This document shows, piece after piece, positions 1-8,361 of a stretch of 64,000 nucleotides of DNA. Source of the DNA: Streptomyces seoulensis. GTDB lineage: Bacteria; Actinomycetota; Actinomycetes; Streptomycetales; Streptomycetaceae. Below the pieces are notes generated by a model. It worked only from the letters and a program-made list of their open reading frames with translations, searched no databases and had not been told where the DNA came from. Position numbers and translations under genes: made by a program. Position 1 is the stretch's first letter. Each line of letters begins with the position of its first letter. The DNA is taken from NCBI GenBank assembly GCA_013364255.1, contig CP054936.1, forward strand, positions 3,378,853 to 3,442,852, given 5' to 3'.

Positions 1-523
1 CGGTGCGGGTGGCGGAGAGGTCCTTGAGCTTGGCGCCGGCCTCGGCGCGCTCCTGGGCGAGTTCGCGCTGCTTGTCCTGGATCTTCTTCAGACCGTCGGC
101 CTGCTGGCCGCTGACCTGGTCGAGGGTGGAGGCCTTGTCCAGGTAGTCGTCCGGGTCGGCGGAGAGGAAGAGCTGGAGCGAGGGGTCGATGCCGCCGGTG
201 CGGTACTGGCCGGCCGCCATCGAACCGATGCCGTCGCGCAGCTTGTTGAGGTCCTGCTGACCGCGGGCGACGTTGTCCTGGATCGTGGAGATCTCCTTCT
301 GGAGCTTCTCCTGCTTCTCCTTGGCGCCGTTGTACTTCTCGGTGGCCTGCTCCGCCTGCTCGTAGAGCGCGTCGACCTTGGACTTGACCTCGTCCTTGCT
401 CGGCTTCTCGCTCGGCGCCGCGTTGGCCGCCTGGGCGCTGATCGCGACGGCCGCCGCCGCTGTCGCGGTGAGCACGGTCACACGTGCGCGGCTGGGCTGC
501 TTGGGTCGACGGTGGGACGCCAC
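1..523 (-). CDS. Secreted NlpC/P60-type cell wall protein (5' part)
   Basis: This is the N-terminal part of a secreted protein; the gene continues off the left edge of the window. It opens with a GTG at 523 preceded by a good ribosome site (GAAGGAG, about 8 nt upstream). The first ~36 residues form a signal peptide: an Arg/Lys-rich start, a run of Ala/Val, and an ANA-A cleavage-like site. After it comes a long charged heptad-like region (about residues 40-170) rich in Glu, Lys and Gln, the coiled coil typical of actinobacterial RipA/NlpC-P60 endopeptidases. The catalytic Cys/His domain would lie outside the window, so the peptidase function is inferred from this N-terminal layout. Confidence 0.75.
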   Translation of the reverse strand, partial: MASHRRPKQPSRARVTVLTATAAAAVAISAQAANAAPSEKPSKDEVKSKVDALYEQAEQATEKYNGAKEKQEKLQKEISTIQDNVARGQQDLNKLRDGIGSMAAGQYRTGGIDPSLQLFLSADPDDYLDKASTLDQVSGQQADGLKKIQDKQRELAQERAEAGAKLKDLSATRT

Positions 524-575
524 GGAAGCGATCTCCTTCTTTTGGGTGATCACCCGCTTGGAGGTTCGAAGGCAG

Positions 576-605
576 ACCCTAGTGACCTCATCGTGATGAA
601 TTCAA
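576..605 (-). promoter_or_regulatory. Probable housekeeping promoter of the NlpC/P60-type gene
   Basis: On the minus strand TTGAAT (600-605) is followed 18 nt later by TAGGGT (576-581). It lies about 50 nt upstream of the GTG start and fits a vegetative (HrdB-type) promoter. No c-di-AMP (ydaO-type) riboswitch, which sometimes precedes such hydrolase genes in Streptomyces, was visible in the leader. Confidence 0.45.
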
Positions 606-792
606 ATCCCACAACAGAAAATACCGCCTCCCGAGAGGTTTCTTTGCACTCAACTCACGAGAAGTGAACTCAGGTTGACGCTGAGCGACACCGACGCGCC
701 GGCCAATTCGGGCGTTACACCCCTACGTTGGGATTGCGGCGCGAATTGCCTTATGCCCGTTTTCGGTCGCGCGGCCGGCCGGGCGCGCGGCT

Positions 793-2148
793 TCAGCCCC
801 GCGAGAAGCGCTTCAGCAGCATCGCCGACGCCACCGGCCGCGCCCCGGCCTTCGCGACCCCGTCGGCGACCTCGCGGTCGGTGGAGGCGACGATGACCGG
901 CCGGCCGGGCGGCTCGGCCCGCACCAGCTGGCGGATCAGCTCGTCCGCGGTCACCCCCGGCTTGGAGAACAGCACCCGCACCCCGCGCGGCGGCGCGAGC
1001 AGCACCGGCGCCACCAGTTCGGCGCCGTCGAAGACACAGGTGACCTCGGCGCCGGTCTGCGCGGCGAGCTGCGAGAGCTGGCCGAGCAGTCTGAGGCGCT
1101 GCTTCTCCAGCGGCATCTGCGGATAGCCGGTCTTGGTGACGTTGTAGCCGTCGACGACCAGGTGCGCCTGCGGCAGCTCCAGCAGCTGGTCCAGGATCGC
1201 CGGGTCGTGCTCGGACAGCGCGCGGGCGGCGATGTCCTTCGGGGTCATCCGCCCCGGCTCCACCGCGTCCACGGTCTCGGCCGGCCGCACCGACACCGGC
1301 GGCAGCGCCAGCTCCCGGCGCAGCCCCTGGGCCGCGTCGAGCACGGTGTCCAGCAGCAGCCGTACCCGCATGTCCTCCACGCTGCGCCCCTCGCGGGCCG
1401 CCTTGCGGGTGGCCTCCAGCGCGGACTCCGCCTCGGCGAGGCGCGCCTTGAGCCGCCGGGTCTCGCTCTCCGCGGCCGACACCTGCGTCTGCCCCTCGGC
1501 GCGCACCGCCTCCGCCTCGGCCCGCGCCTTGCGCAGCGCCGCCTCACCGCGCTTGACGTCGCTGAGCGCGGCGCGCAGCTTGCGGTGCAGCGCCTCGGTC
1601 TCCTTCCTGGCCGAGTCCAGCTCGGCGCGCAGCCGCTCGGTCTCCGCGCGGGTCAGCTCGCGGGCCGCGGCGAGCTCGGCGCGCAGCCGCTCCAGCTCGG
1701 CCCGGCTCTCCTCGCCGGCCCGCTCCGCGTGCGCGCGCTGCACCTCCTCGCCGGCGGCGGTCACCAGCTTCACCCAGCCCGGCGGGCGCAGTACGTAGGC
1801 CGCGGCCGCCACGTCGAGCGGGTCCGCGGCCGGGGGCGGGGAGCCGGAGTCCAGGGCGCCGGACAGCTCCGGCTCGGCCTCTCTGAACTTCTCCCCCACC
1901 CGCTGCCGGAACAGCGTGTCGCCCTCCAGCGCCGCCGCCATCGCGTTGCCGGCGAACTTGGCCCGGCGGTTGGGCGCGAACCGGGCGTACTGGCGCAGCT
2001 GGGCCGGCAGCTCGGCCACGGTCAGCCGGCCGAAGGCGTCGGCCACGATCTGCACGACCCGGCGCCGCACACCGTCGGGCAGGGGACGGTCGAGCACCTC
2101 AGCGGCGCCGTCGTCCGGCTCCCCGCCTCGTGTCTCCACCATCCTCAC
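793..2148 (-). CDS. NYN (YacP-like) domain RNA-binding/nuclease protein
   Basis: The protein is about 450 residues. The C-terminal ~140 residues carry a YacP/NYN fold of the PIN-like nuclease superfamily: LVVDGYNV near residue 325, CVFDGAE, a GVTADELI segment and VASTDREV, with the acidic residues expected for metal binding. The middle (about residues 140-280) is a long Ala/Glu/Arg coiled coil. The N-terminus is an uncharacterised helical segment. NYN proteins are associated with RNA processing, so a ribonuclease role is inferred. The start is ambiguous: GTG at 2148 or ATG at 2142, two codons apart. It lies downstream of the small zinc-ribbon gene on the same strand and may be co-transcribed with it. 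Confidence 0.82.
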   Translation of the reverse strand: MRMVETRGGEPDDGAAEVLDRPLPDGVRRRVVQIVADAFGRLTVAELPAQLRQYARFAPNRRAKFAGNAMAAALEGDTLFRQRVGEKFREAEPELSGALDSGSPPPAADPLDVAAAAYVLRPPGWVKLVTAAGEEVQRAHAERAGEESRAELERLRAELAAARELTRAETERLRAELDSARKETEALHRKLRAALSDVKRGEAALRKARAEAEAVRAEGQTQVSAAESETRRLKARLAEAESALEATRKAAREGRSVEDMRVRLLLDTVLDAAQGLRRELALPPVSVRPAETVDAVEPGRMTPKDIAARALSEHDPAILDQLLELPQAHLVVDGYNVTKTGYPQMPLEKQRLRLLGQLSQLAAQTGAEVTCVFDGAELVAPVLLAPPRGVRVLFSKPGVTADELIRQLVRAEPPGRPVIVASTDREVADGVAKAGARPVASAMLLKRFSRG

Positions 2149-2202
2149 CCCAATGTCTTGCCTGATCCCCGTCCGGGGATCGCCTGTAGGGGCCCGCTCC
2201 GC

Positions 2203-2442
2203 TCAGGAGCCGGCGCCCGGCCTGTCCACGAGTTCCACCTTGTCCACCGCGTTGCACCAGCGGCAGCGGACCGACTCGATGGTCTCACTGACCACTTCGC
2301 GTTCCTCGACGGTGGGCTCGCCGGCCAGGTCCAGGTGGACGTACTCCACGACCTTCGACGAGCGGGTCACGTCGAAGCGGGTGAGGTTGCCGCAGAGGGT
2401 GCAGCGCCACCGTGTCGTGGCGGTCGGCAGGGGAACCGTCAT
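2203..2442 (-). CDS. Small zinc-ribbon-like conserved protein (79 aa)
   Basis: A 79-residue protein with two CxxC pairs, CTLC near residue 14 and CRWC near residue 60, the spacing expected for a small zinc ribbon. Between them is an acidic stretch. The ATG at 2442 is chosen because everything conserved-looking starts there, and a purine-rich GAAAGTGAAG precedes it. The open frame continues further upstream, but that part overlaps the divergent rhomboid gene and has no protein-like features. Function unknown. Metal binding is inferred from the cysteine pairs only. Confidence 0.7.
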   Translation of the reverse strand: MTVPLPTATTRWRCTLCGNLTRFDVTRSSKVVEYVHLDLAGEPTVEEREVVSETIESVRCRWCNAVDKVELVDRPGAGS

Positions 2443-2596
2443 CGAGGCTTCACTTTCCTTCTCGTCTCCGTGACGCGCCAGCTTCCCCGGAGCGCCGGCT
2501 CGTAACCCTACGGCCTGCCGGGCCCTCGCCGCCCGGGTGTCCACGGCGGCGAGGCGGTCTGTGCTGATGCGTCCCGTTACGCCATGCTCTGTGCAC

Positions 2597-3400
2597 ATGA
2601 ACGGGTACAGGAACACGGTGGCCGTCCGGGCGGCCAGGGCCCTCCGGGCGGCGCGGACCACGCCGGCGCCGGTGACCAGGACGCTGATCGTCCTGTGCTG
2701 CGCGGTCTTCGTGATCGGCCCGGCCGGGGGACTGAACCCCGCCTACGGCACCGGGGACGCGCTGCTCGCCGCGCAGCAGACCTACTTCCGGCGCTGGGGC
2801 GTGATCCCGGCCGACCTGTTCACCGGCTCCGCCCGCGCCGCCCTCACCCCGGCCACCGCCCTGTTCGTGCACGGCAGCTGGGTGCACCTGCTCGGCAACA
2901 TGCTCTTCCTGCACGTCTTCGGGGCGATGACCGAGGAGCGCATGGGCCGGACGCGGTTCACGCTGTTCTACGCCGGCTGCGGCTACCTCGCCCTGGTGGG
3001 CTACGCCGTCGCCCACGCCGGTTCGGACCAGAGCCTGGTGGGAGCGTCGGGGGCGATCTCGGCGGTGCTCGGCGCCTTCCTCTACCTGTTCCCGAGGGCG
3101 CGGGTGACCAGCGTGCTGCCGTTCCTGTTCTTCCTGCCGCTGCGGCTGCCCGCGTGGGTGGTGCTGCCGTTCTGGGCGGCCCTTCAGTGGCTGGCGGCGG
3201 GCCGGGCCGCCCAGGGGCCGGGGGTGGCCTATCTGGCGCACGTGGTGGGCTTCGGGCTCGGCTTCCTCTTCGCGTGGGCCCGGTTCGGCGGGCACGGCCG
3301 CCGCCGCCGGGGCTCCGGCGGGGCGGCGGTGGGCGCCGGGCGGACGACTAGAGTGAAGGCCAGCCCCGCTCCGGCCCCCGAGGGAGAGAACCAGCCGTGA
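2597..3400 (+). CDS. Rhomboid family intramembrane serine protease
   Basis: A polytopic membrane protein with the rhomboid signature: HGSWVHLLGNMLFL (conserved His/Asn region on helix 2), GASGA with the nucleophilic Ser near residue 152, and the catalytic His in YLAHVVGF near residue 215. At least six hydrophobic segments are visible, followed by an Arg/Gly-rich basic tail. It should cleave membrane-embedded substrates. The substrate is unknown. The start is uncertain: ATG 2597 is used, but in-frame ATG 2567-type and 2537 starts exist upstream and none has a strong ribosome site. Its TGA overlaps the GTG of the next gene (GTGA), suggesting translational coupling. Confidence 0.85.
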   Translation: MNGYRNTVAVRAARALRAARTTPAPVTRTLIVLCCAVFVIGPAGGLNPAYGTGDALLAAQQTYFRRWGVIPADLFTGSARAALTPATALFVHGSWVHLLGNMLFLHVFGAMTEERMGRTRFTLFYAGCGYLALVGYAVAHAGSDQSLVGASGAISAVLGAFLYLFPRARVTSVLPFLFFLPLRLPAWVVLPFWAALQWLAAGRAAQGPGVAYLAHVVGFGLGFLFAWARFGGHGRRRRGSGGAAVGAGRTTRVKASPAPAPEGENQP

Positions 3401-3678
3401 TCACCGCGATCGTCCTCATCAAGACCAGCGTGGACCGGATTCCCGAGATCGCCGAGCGGATCGCCTCGCTGGAGAGCGTGAGCGAGGTCTTCTCCGTCAC
3501 CGGCACCTACGACCTGATCGCCATGGTGCGGGTGGGCCGGCACGAGGACCTGGCCGAGATCATCCCGGGCCGGATCAGCAAGATCCCCGGCGTGGAGGCG
3601 ACGGACACGCACGTGGCGTTCCGGACGTACTCGCAGCACGACCTGGAGGCGGCGTTCGCCATCGGCCTGGACTCCTGA
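3397..3678 (+). CDS. Stand-alone Lrp/AsnC ligand-binding (RAM) domain protein
   Basis: At 93 residues this is just the regulator-of-amino-acid-metabolism (RAM) fold of Lrp/AsnC regulators, with no DNA-binding helix-turn-helix. It has the usual beta-alpha-beta start, the SVTGTYDLIAMVRV strand, and the GVEATDTHVAF ending. Such stand-alone RAM proteins oligomerise and may bind amino acids or modulate full-length Lrp proteins. That role here is inferred. The GTG start overlaps the rhomboid stop codon by 4 bp. Confidence 0.85.
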   Translation: MITAIVLIKTSVDRIPEIAERIASLESVSEVFSVTGTYDLIAMVRVGRHEDLAEIIPGRISKIPGVEATDTHVAFRTYSQHDLEAAFAIGLDS

Positions 3679-3711
3679 CCGGGCGGACGCCGCCCGCGCG
3701 GGCCGTACGGT

Positions 3712-5073
3712 TCACACCGCGGGGACGCAGCGGCCGTCCTCGGTGCGGTAGCGCCACTTCGCGCCGTCGCGGACCAGTTCCCGCACCGCCGTCACAAACC
3801 GCTCGACGTGCTCGTCCGGGGTGCCGGCGCCGAAGCTGACCCGGATGGCGTTGAGGGACTTCTCGCCGGGCGCGGCCTCGGGGGCGCCGCACTCGCCCTG
3901 GCTCTGCGGGTCGCTGCCGAGCAGCGTGCGCACCAGCGGGTGGGCGCAGAAGAGCCCGTCGCGCACGCCGATGCCGTACTCGGCGGAGAGCGCGGCGGCG
4001 AAGTGGGAGCTGTTCCAGCCCTCGACGACGAACGAGATGACGCCGACCCGCGGGGCGTCGTCCCCGAACAGCGAGAGCACCCTGACCTCGGGCACCTCGG
4101 CCAGTCCGGCCCGCACCGTCGCGATCAGACGCCGCTCGCGGGCCACCAGGGAGTCGAAGCCGGCCTCGGTCAGCGCCTTGCAGGCGGAGGCGATGGAGTA
4201 GGCGCCGATGACGTTCGGGGAGCCGGCCTCGTGGCGGGCGGCGCTCTCGTGCCACTCCACGTCCACGCCGCCGTCGGCGCGCCGGGAGACCCTGCGGCTC
4301 GCGCCGCCGCCCGCGAGGTACGGGTCGGCCGCGCGCAGCCAGTCCGCGCGGCCCGCCAGCACTCCGGCGCCGAACGGGGCGTACAGCTTGTGCCCGGAGA
4401 AGGCGACCCAGTCGACGTCCAGGTCCGCGACGGACACCGGGTGGTGCGGGGCGAGCTGGGCGGCGTCCAGGACGATCCGGGCGCCGTGCGCGTGGGCGGC
4501 GGCGGCCAGCTCGCGCACCGGCCACAGCTCGCCGGTGACGTTGGAGGCGCCGGTGACGCAGACCAGCGCGGGACCGTACGGCTCGCGGTCGGCGAGCGCC
4601 CGCTCCAGGGTGGCGACCGCCTGCTCCGGGGTGCGCGGGGCGTTCAGGTAGGTCACCTGGGCGTCGCGCCAGGGCAGCAGCGAGGCGTGGTGCTCGGTCT
4701 CGAAGACGAACACCCGGCAGTCGGCGGGCAGCGCGCGGGCCAGCAGGTTGAGCGAGTCGGTGGTGGAGCGGGTGAACACCACCTGGTCGTCCGTCCGGCA
4801 GCCGAGGAACTCCGCGACCGTGCGGCGGGCGTTCTCGAACAGGTCGGTGGACAGCTGCGAGAGGTAGCCGGCGCCGCGGTGGACGCTGCCGTAGTAGGGC
4901 GCGTACGCGGCCACGTCGTCCCAGACGCGCTGGAGGGCGGGGGCGCTGGCCGCGTAGTCGAGGGCGGCGTAGCCGACCTCCCCGCCGGTCACCAGCGGCA
5001 CGGTGACATCCCGCCCCAGAACGGGCAGCGGGGCACAAACGGACTGGTCGGCGGCGACGGTGGAGACAGACAT
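3712..5073 (-). CDS. Class V PLP-dependent aminotransferase (cysteine desulfurase-like)
   Basis: A 453-residue fold-type I PLP enzyme of the class V/NifS-like group. It has the N-terminal LDYAASAP-like substrate motif, FTRSTTDSLNLLARAL, ETEHHASLLPW, VLDAAQLAPH (cofactor Asp/Gln) and FSGHKLYAPFGAG with the Schiff-base lysine near residue 229. A Cys-rich catalytic loop of classical IscS type is not obvious, so it could be a desulfurase, a C-S lyase or another sulfur-amino-acid enzyme. The ATG at 5073 has GGGAG upstream and is preferred over an in-frame ATG at 5106. The leader holds a SAM-IV riboswitch and an intrinsic terminator, so expression should fall when S-adenosylmethionine is abundant. 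This places it in methionine or sulfur metabolism (inference). Confidence 0.85.
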   Translation of the reverse strand: MSVSTVAADQSVCAPLPVLGRDVTVPLVTGGEVGYAALDYAASAPALQRVWDDVAAYAPYYGSVHRGAGYLSQLSTDLFENARRTVAEFLGCRTDDQVVFTRSTTDSLNLLARALPADCRVFVFETEHHASLLPWRDAQVTYLNAPRTPEQAVATLERALADREPYGPALVCVTGASNVTGELWPVRELAAAAHAHGARIVLDAAQLAPHHPVSVADLDVDWVAFSGHKLYAPFGAGVLAGRADWLRAADPYLAGGGASRRVSRRADGGVDVEWHESAARHEAGSPNVIGAYSIASACKALTEAGFDSLVARERRLIATVRAGLAEVPEVRVLSLFGDDAPRVGVISFVVEGWNSSHFAAALSAEYGIGVRDGLFCAHPLVRTLLGSDPQSQGECGAPEAAPGEKSLNAIRVSFGAGTPDEHVERFVTAVRELVRDGAKWRYRTEDGRCVPAV

Positions 5074-5154
5074 GACACAACTCCCGTGAAAGCAGGCGGA
5101 ATTCACCGAGCGAGCGGGCGCGACGAGGTATGCCGCGGCTCAAGCACGGTGATG

Positions 5155-5199
5155 AAAAAAGGGAATGCGGAGGCGGGGCTCTGCGGCCCTAGCGCATTC
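5155..5199 (-). terminator. Intrinsic terminator in riboswitch expression platform
   Basis: On the minus strand a GAATGCG/CGCATTC stem (5193-5199 with 5163-5169), with a GC-rich interior, is followed by CC and six T residues (5155-5160). A true U-tract is rare in Streptomyces. It sits between the SAM-IV aptamer and the aminotransferase start, where a ligand-controlled transcription terminator would be expected. Confidence 0.7.
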
Positions 5200-5267
5200 G
5201 CTTGCTCACGGAAGGCTCCCTCGAACGACCAGGACCCCTGGCCCCACGCTTTCCGAGAAGCGTGCGA

Positions 5268-5386
5268 GGGGTCCGCGCTTGCCGTAGACCTCGCTGCCTA
5301 CGACCTGGTCTTCACCCGGGGCACCCCGCCACGGACGGAGGGTTGCCGGACAGCCGGCCGGGGCCACATGGCTGTCACTCATGACC
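5268..5386 (-). promoter_or_regulatory. SAM-IV riboswitch aptamer
   Basis: The minus-strand leader contains the conserved SAM-IV core in order: GGTCATGAGTG at the 5' end, CCGGCAACCCTCC, GGGGTGCCCCGGGTGA, AGACCAGGTCGTAG and GGCAAGCGCGGACC at the 3' end. These match my memory of the actinobacterial SAM-IV consensus very closely. The closing P1 helix has one mismatch (GGTCAT against AAGACC). The aptamer senses S-adenosylmethionine. Combined with the downstream terminator it should turn the aminotransferase off when SAM is plentiful. Confidence 0.88.
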
Positions 5387-5394
5387 TGGACAGG

Positions 5395-5424
5395 AACGTA
5401 CGCGAACTGATCGCGGTCCCGCAA
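5395..5424 (-). promoter_or_regulatory. Putative promoter for the SAM-IV leader
   Basis: TTGCGG (5419-5424) and TACGTT (5395-5400) on the minus strand are 18 nt apart. They place the start of transcription a few bases before the aptamer. The -35 hexamer lies inside the inverted repeat at 5413-5448. Confidence 0.45.
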
Positions 5425-5448
5425 CCCCTGTCCGGATCGCGGGACCGC
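5413..5448 (-). terminator. Inverted repeat after trpD, probable terminator
   Basis: Perfect 10-bp arms GCGGTCCCGC and GCGGGACCGC, separated by 16 nt, lie about 60 bp after the trpD stop. There is no T-run. It probably insulates trpD from the riboswitch gene. It overlaps the presumed -35 of the next promoter, so an operator role cannot be excluded. Confidence 0.45.
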
Positions 5449-5506
5449 GTCGGGTCCTCGGGGCGGCACCCACGGCCCCCACGGCCCCCGCGGGCCGTCG
5501 GAGCCG

Positions 5507-6571
5507 TCAGGCGTTGCTCGCGGCCACCCAGCGCTCCAGCGTGCGCCGGGCCGCCCCGGAGTCGATGGACTCCGCCGCCCGCTCCATGCCCGCCCTGATC
5601 CGCTCCACCAGCGTCCCGGAGTCCGGCTTCAGCGCCACCAGCGCCGCCGCCGAGTTCAGCAGCACGGCGTCCCGTACGGGCCCCCGCTCGCCGTCCAGCA
5701 GCCGGCGGGCCACCTCCGCGTTGTACGAGGCGTCGGCGCCGCGCAGCGCCTCGACGGGCACCAGGTCCAGGCCCACGTCCCGCGGGTCGAAGGTCTCCTC
5801 GGCGACCCGGCCGTCGCGCACCACCCACACCCGGGAGGTGGCCGTCGTGGTCAGCTCGTCCAGGCCGTCGTCACCCCGGAAGACCAGGGAGGAGTTGCCG
5901 CGCTCGGCGAAGACGCCCGCGACGATCGGCGCCTCGTGCGCCACGGCGACGCCCACCGCCTGCGCGCGCACCTTGGCCGGATTGGTCAGCGGACCGAGCA
6001 GGTTGAACACCGTCCGGATGCCCAACTGGCCGCGCGCCGCGCCCACGTGGCGCAGGGCCGGGTGGAACTTCACCGCGAAGCAGAAGGTGATCCCGGCCTC
6101 CTCGGCGACCTCCACCACCCGGCGCGGGGTCAGGTCCAGGTTCACGCCCAGCTTCTCCAGCACGTCGGAGGCGCCGGAGGCGGAGGACGCGGCCCGGTTG
6201 CCGTGCTTGACGACCTTCGCGCCGGCGCCGGCGACGACGATGGAGGACATCGTGGAGATGTTCACCGTCTTGGCGCCGTCGCCGCCGGTGCCGACGATGT
6301 CGACGGTGTCGCCGGGCACCGTGATCACGTTGGCGTGCTCGTACATCGTGCGCACCAGGCCGGTGATCTCCTCGACGGTGGCGCCCTTGGCGCGCAGCGC
6401 CACCGCGAACCCGGCGATCTGCGCGTCCGTCGCCTCGCCGCCCATGATCCGGTCCATCGCCCAGGCGGTGTCGTCGGCCCTGAGGTCGCGGCCGTCCAGC
6501 AGACCGTTCAGCACGGCGGGCCAGGAACGGCCCGCCGCGGTGTCGCCTCCAGCGGGGGTCACAGCGCTCAT
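5507..6571 (-). CDS. trpD: Anthranilate phosphoribosyltransferase
   Basis: TrpD transfers phosphoribosyl from PRPP to anthranilate in tryptophan synthesis. The 354-residue protein has the nucleoside-phosphorylase-type fold, with [17 protein letters not shown] (PRPP/metal loop) near residue 95, [32 protein letters not shown] and DELTTTATS. The ATG at 6571 is chosen because CCAGGAG lies 9 nt upstream. An in-frame ATG at 6601 lacks a site. It stands alone, away from other trp genes, as is common in Streptomyces, and is followed by an inverted repeat. Confidence 0.95.
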   Translation of the reverse strand: MSAVTPAGGDTAAGRSWPAVLNGLLDGRDLRADDTAWAMDRIMGGEATDAQIAGFAVALRAKGATVEEITGLVRTMYEHANVITVPGDTVDIVGTGGDGAKTVNISTMSSIVVAGAGAKVVKHGNRAASSASGASDVLEKLGVNLDLTPRRVVEVAEEAGITFCFAVKFHPALRHVGAARGQLGIRTVFNLLGPLTNPAKVRAQAVGVAVAHEAPIVAGVFAERGNSSLVFRGDDGLDELTTTATSRVWVVRDGRVAEETFDPRDVGLDLVPVEALRGADASYNAEVARRLLDGERGPVRDAVLLNSAAALVALKPDSGTLVERIRAGMERAAESIDSGAARRTLERWVAASNA

Positions 6572-6653
6572 CAGCCGCTCCTGGGTCGGCGCCCCGGGCA
6601 CCGGGACGCGTAGTCGTCAATCGCCTTCCACCCTATCCACCCCCGGACACGGC

Positions 6654-6688
6654 GAAGGGCCCCGTCCGATCCCCGGACGGGGCCCTTC
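6654..6688 (-). terminator. Strong hairpin ending the ctaE-qcrCAB operon
   Basis: A perfect 15-bp stem (6654-6668 with 6674-6688) and 5-nt loop lie just after the qcrB stop, without a T-run. This is the usual Streptomyces GC-rich terminator form. Confidence 0.75.
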
Positions 6689-6720
6689 GACCTGGCGTGG
6701 CGACGCTCAGGGGTCAGTGA

Positions 6721-8361
6721 TCAGTGGTGGCCGTGGCCACTCGTGATCTCCTTGTACTCCTCGACAGTCGGCTTGGAGATCTGGTTGTCCTCGCCGTAGT
6801 AGGCGTTGCTGAGCTTGGCGCGCAGCTTCGCCGTGCCCGACACCTTGCGCTCGACGCCGTTCTCGTCGACCGCCGGGCCGATCTCGACCGGCTCGTACTG
6901 CTGGTGCGCGGTGAGCGTGTACAGCTGCTCCTGGCTGAGCGGCTCGTGCACCTCGATGAACTCACCGTGCGGCAGGCGCTTGATGATGCCGGACTCGCGG
7001 CCGTGCAGCACCTTCTCCTTGTCCCGGCGCTGGAGGCCGAGGCAGATCCGCTTGGTGATGACGAACACGATGAGCGGCATGACGAAGAACGAGATCCGGA
7101 CGAACCAGGTGATCGCGTTGATCGACAGGTGGAAGTGGGTGGCCCACAGGTCGTTGCCGCCGCCGACCAGCAGCACGAAGTACCACGAGATCCACGCGGC
7201 GCCGAAGGCGGTGCGGGTCGGGGCGTTGCGCGGCCGGTCCAGGATGTGGTGCTCGCGCCGGTCGCCGGTGACCCAGGCCTCCAGGAACGGGTAGACCGCG
7301 ATCGCGACCAGCACCAGCGGGAAGATGATCAGCGGCACGAACACGCCCAGGACGAGCGTGTGGCCCCAGAGGTTGATCTCCCAGCCCGGCATCGTGCGGA
7401 TCAGGCCCTCGGAGAAGCCCATGTACCAGTCGGGCTGGGCGCCGGTGGACACCTGGTCCGGACGGTAGGGGCCGATGGCCCAGATCGGGTTGATCTGCGC
7501 GATCGCCGCGATGGCCGTGATGGCGCCGAAGACCAGGAAGAAGAAGCCTCCGGCCTTGGCCATGTAGACCGGCAGCAGCGGCATGCCGACGACGTTGTTG
7601 TTGGTCTTGCCGGGGCCCGCGAACTGCGTGTGCTTGTGGTAGAAGACCAGGATCAGGTGGGCGACCACCAGACCGAGCATGATGCCCGGCAGCAGCAGGA
7701 TGTGGATCGAGTAGAACCGGGCCACGAAGTCGTGGCCGGGGAACTCGCCGCCGAAGAGGAAGAACGACAGGTACGTGCCGACGATCGGCACGGACAGGAT
7801 CGCGCCCTCCATGAAGCGGACACCGGTGCCGGAGAGCAGGTCGTCCGGGAGCGAGTAACCGGTGAAGCCGGTGAACATGCCCAGGACGAACAGCAGGAAG
7901 CCGAACAGCCAGTTGACCTCACGCGGCTTGCGGAACGCGCCGGTGAAGAACACGCGCATCATGTGCACGAACATGCCGGCCAGGAAGATCAGCGCGGCCC
8001 AGTGGTGGATCTGCCGGATGAGCAGACCACCGCGCACCTCGAAGGAGATGTGCAGGGTCGAGTTGAACGCCTCGCTCATCAGCTGTCCCTGGAGCGGGAC
8101 GTAGCTGCCGTGGTACACCACCTCGTTCATCGAGGGGTGGAAGAACAGCGTCAGATACACACCCGTGAGGATGATGATCAGGAAGCTGTAGAGGCAGACC
8201 TCACCCAGCATGAACGACCAGTGGTCGGGGAAGATCTTGCGCATGTTGGCCTTGGCCAGGCTGTAGATGCCCAGCCGGCCGTCGGCCCAGTCGGCGAGCT
8301 TCTCGCCGGCCGGTGCCTTCCCGCGCGCGCGGGTCGGCTCGTTGCTCGCTGAAGTACTCAT
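6721..8361 (-). CDS. qcrB: Cytochrome bc1 complex cytochrome b subunit
   Basis: QcrB is the di-heme membrane subunit that oxidises menaquinol in the actinobacterial bcc complex. The 546-residue protein has the two haem-ligating His pairs (QIHHWAALIF with FVHMMRVF, near residues 119-133; YSIHILLLPG with VVAHLILVFYHKH, near 220-236), GYSLPDDLLSGTG, and the PYRPDQVSTGAQPDWYMGF quinol-site region. Eight to nine membrane helices are visible. The long C-terminal cytoplasmic extension is typical of actinobacteria. The ATG at 8361 overlaps the qcrA stop by 4 bp (ATGA) and has GGGAG upstream. A longer open frame upstream only runs through qcrA. Confidence 0.96.
   Translation of the reverse strand: MSTSASNEPTRARGKAPAGEKLADWADGRLGIYSLAKANMRKIFPDHWSFMLGEVCLYSFLIIILTGVYLTLFFHPSMNEVVYHGSYVPLQGQLMSEAFNSTLHISFEVRGGLLIRQIHHWAALIFLAGMFVHMMRVFFTGAFRKPREVNWLFGFLLFVLGMFTGFTGYSLPDDLLSGTGVRFMEGAILSVPIVGTYLSFFLFGGEFPGHDFVARFYSIHILLLPGIMLGLVVAHLILVFYHKHTQFAGPGKTNNNVVGMPLLPVYMAKAGGFFFLVFGAITAIAAIAQINPIWAIGPYRPDQVSTGAQPDWYMGFSEGLIRTMPGWEINLWGHTLVLGVFVPLIIFPLVLVAIAVYPFLEAWVTGDRREHHILDRPRNAPTRTAFGAAWISWYFVLLVGGGNDLWATHFHLSINAITWFVRISFFVMPLIVFVITKRICLGLQRRDKEKVLHGRESGIIKRLPHGEFIEVHEPLSQEQLYTLTAHQQYEPVEIGPAVDENGVERKVSGTAKLRAKLSNAYYGEDNQISKPTVEEYKEITSGHGHH

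Noticed and set aside
524..720. c-di-AMP (ydaO-type) riboswitch before the NlpC/P60-type gene
   Set aside because: Such riboswitches precede some cell wall hydrolase genes in Streptomyces, but the conserved core could not be found in this leader.
378..1126. Small plus-strand open frames at the left end
   Set aside because: They are antisense to the NlpC/P60-type gene and the NYN gene, or lie in the leader, and show no coding character.
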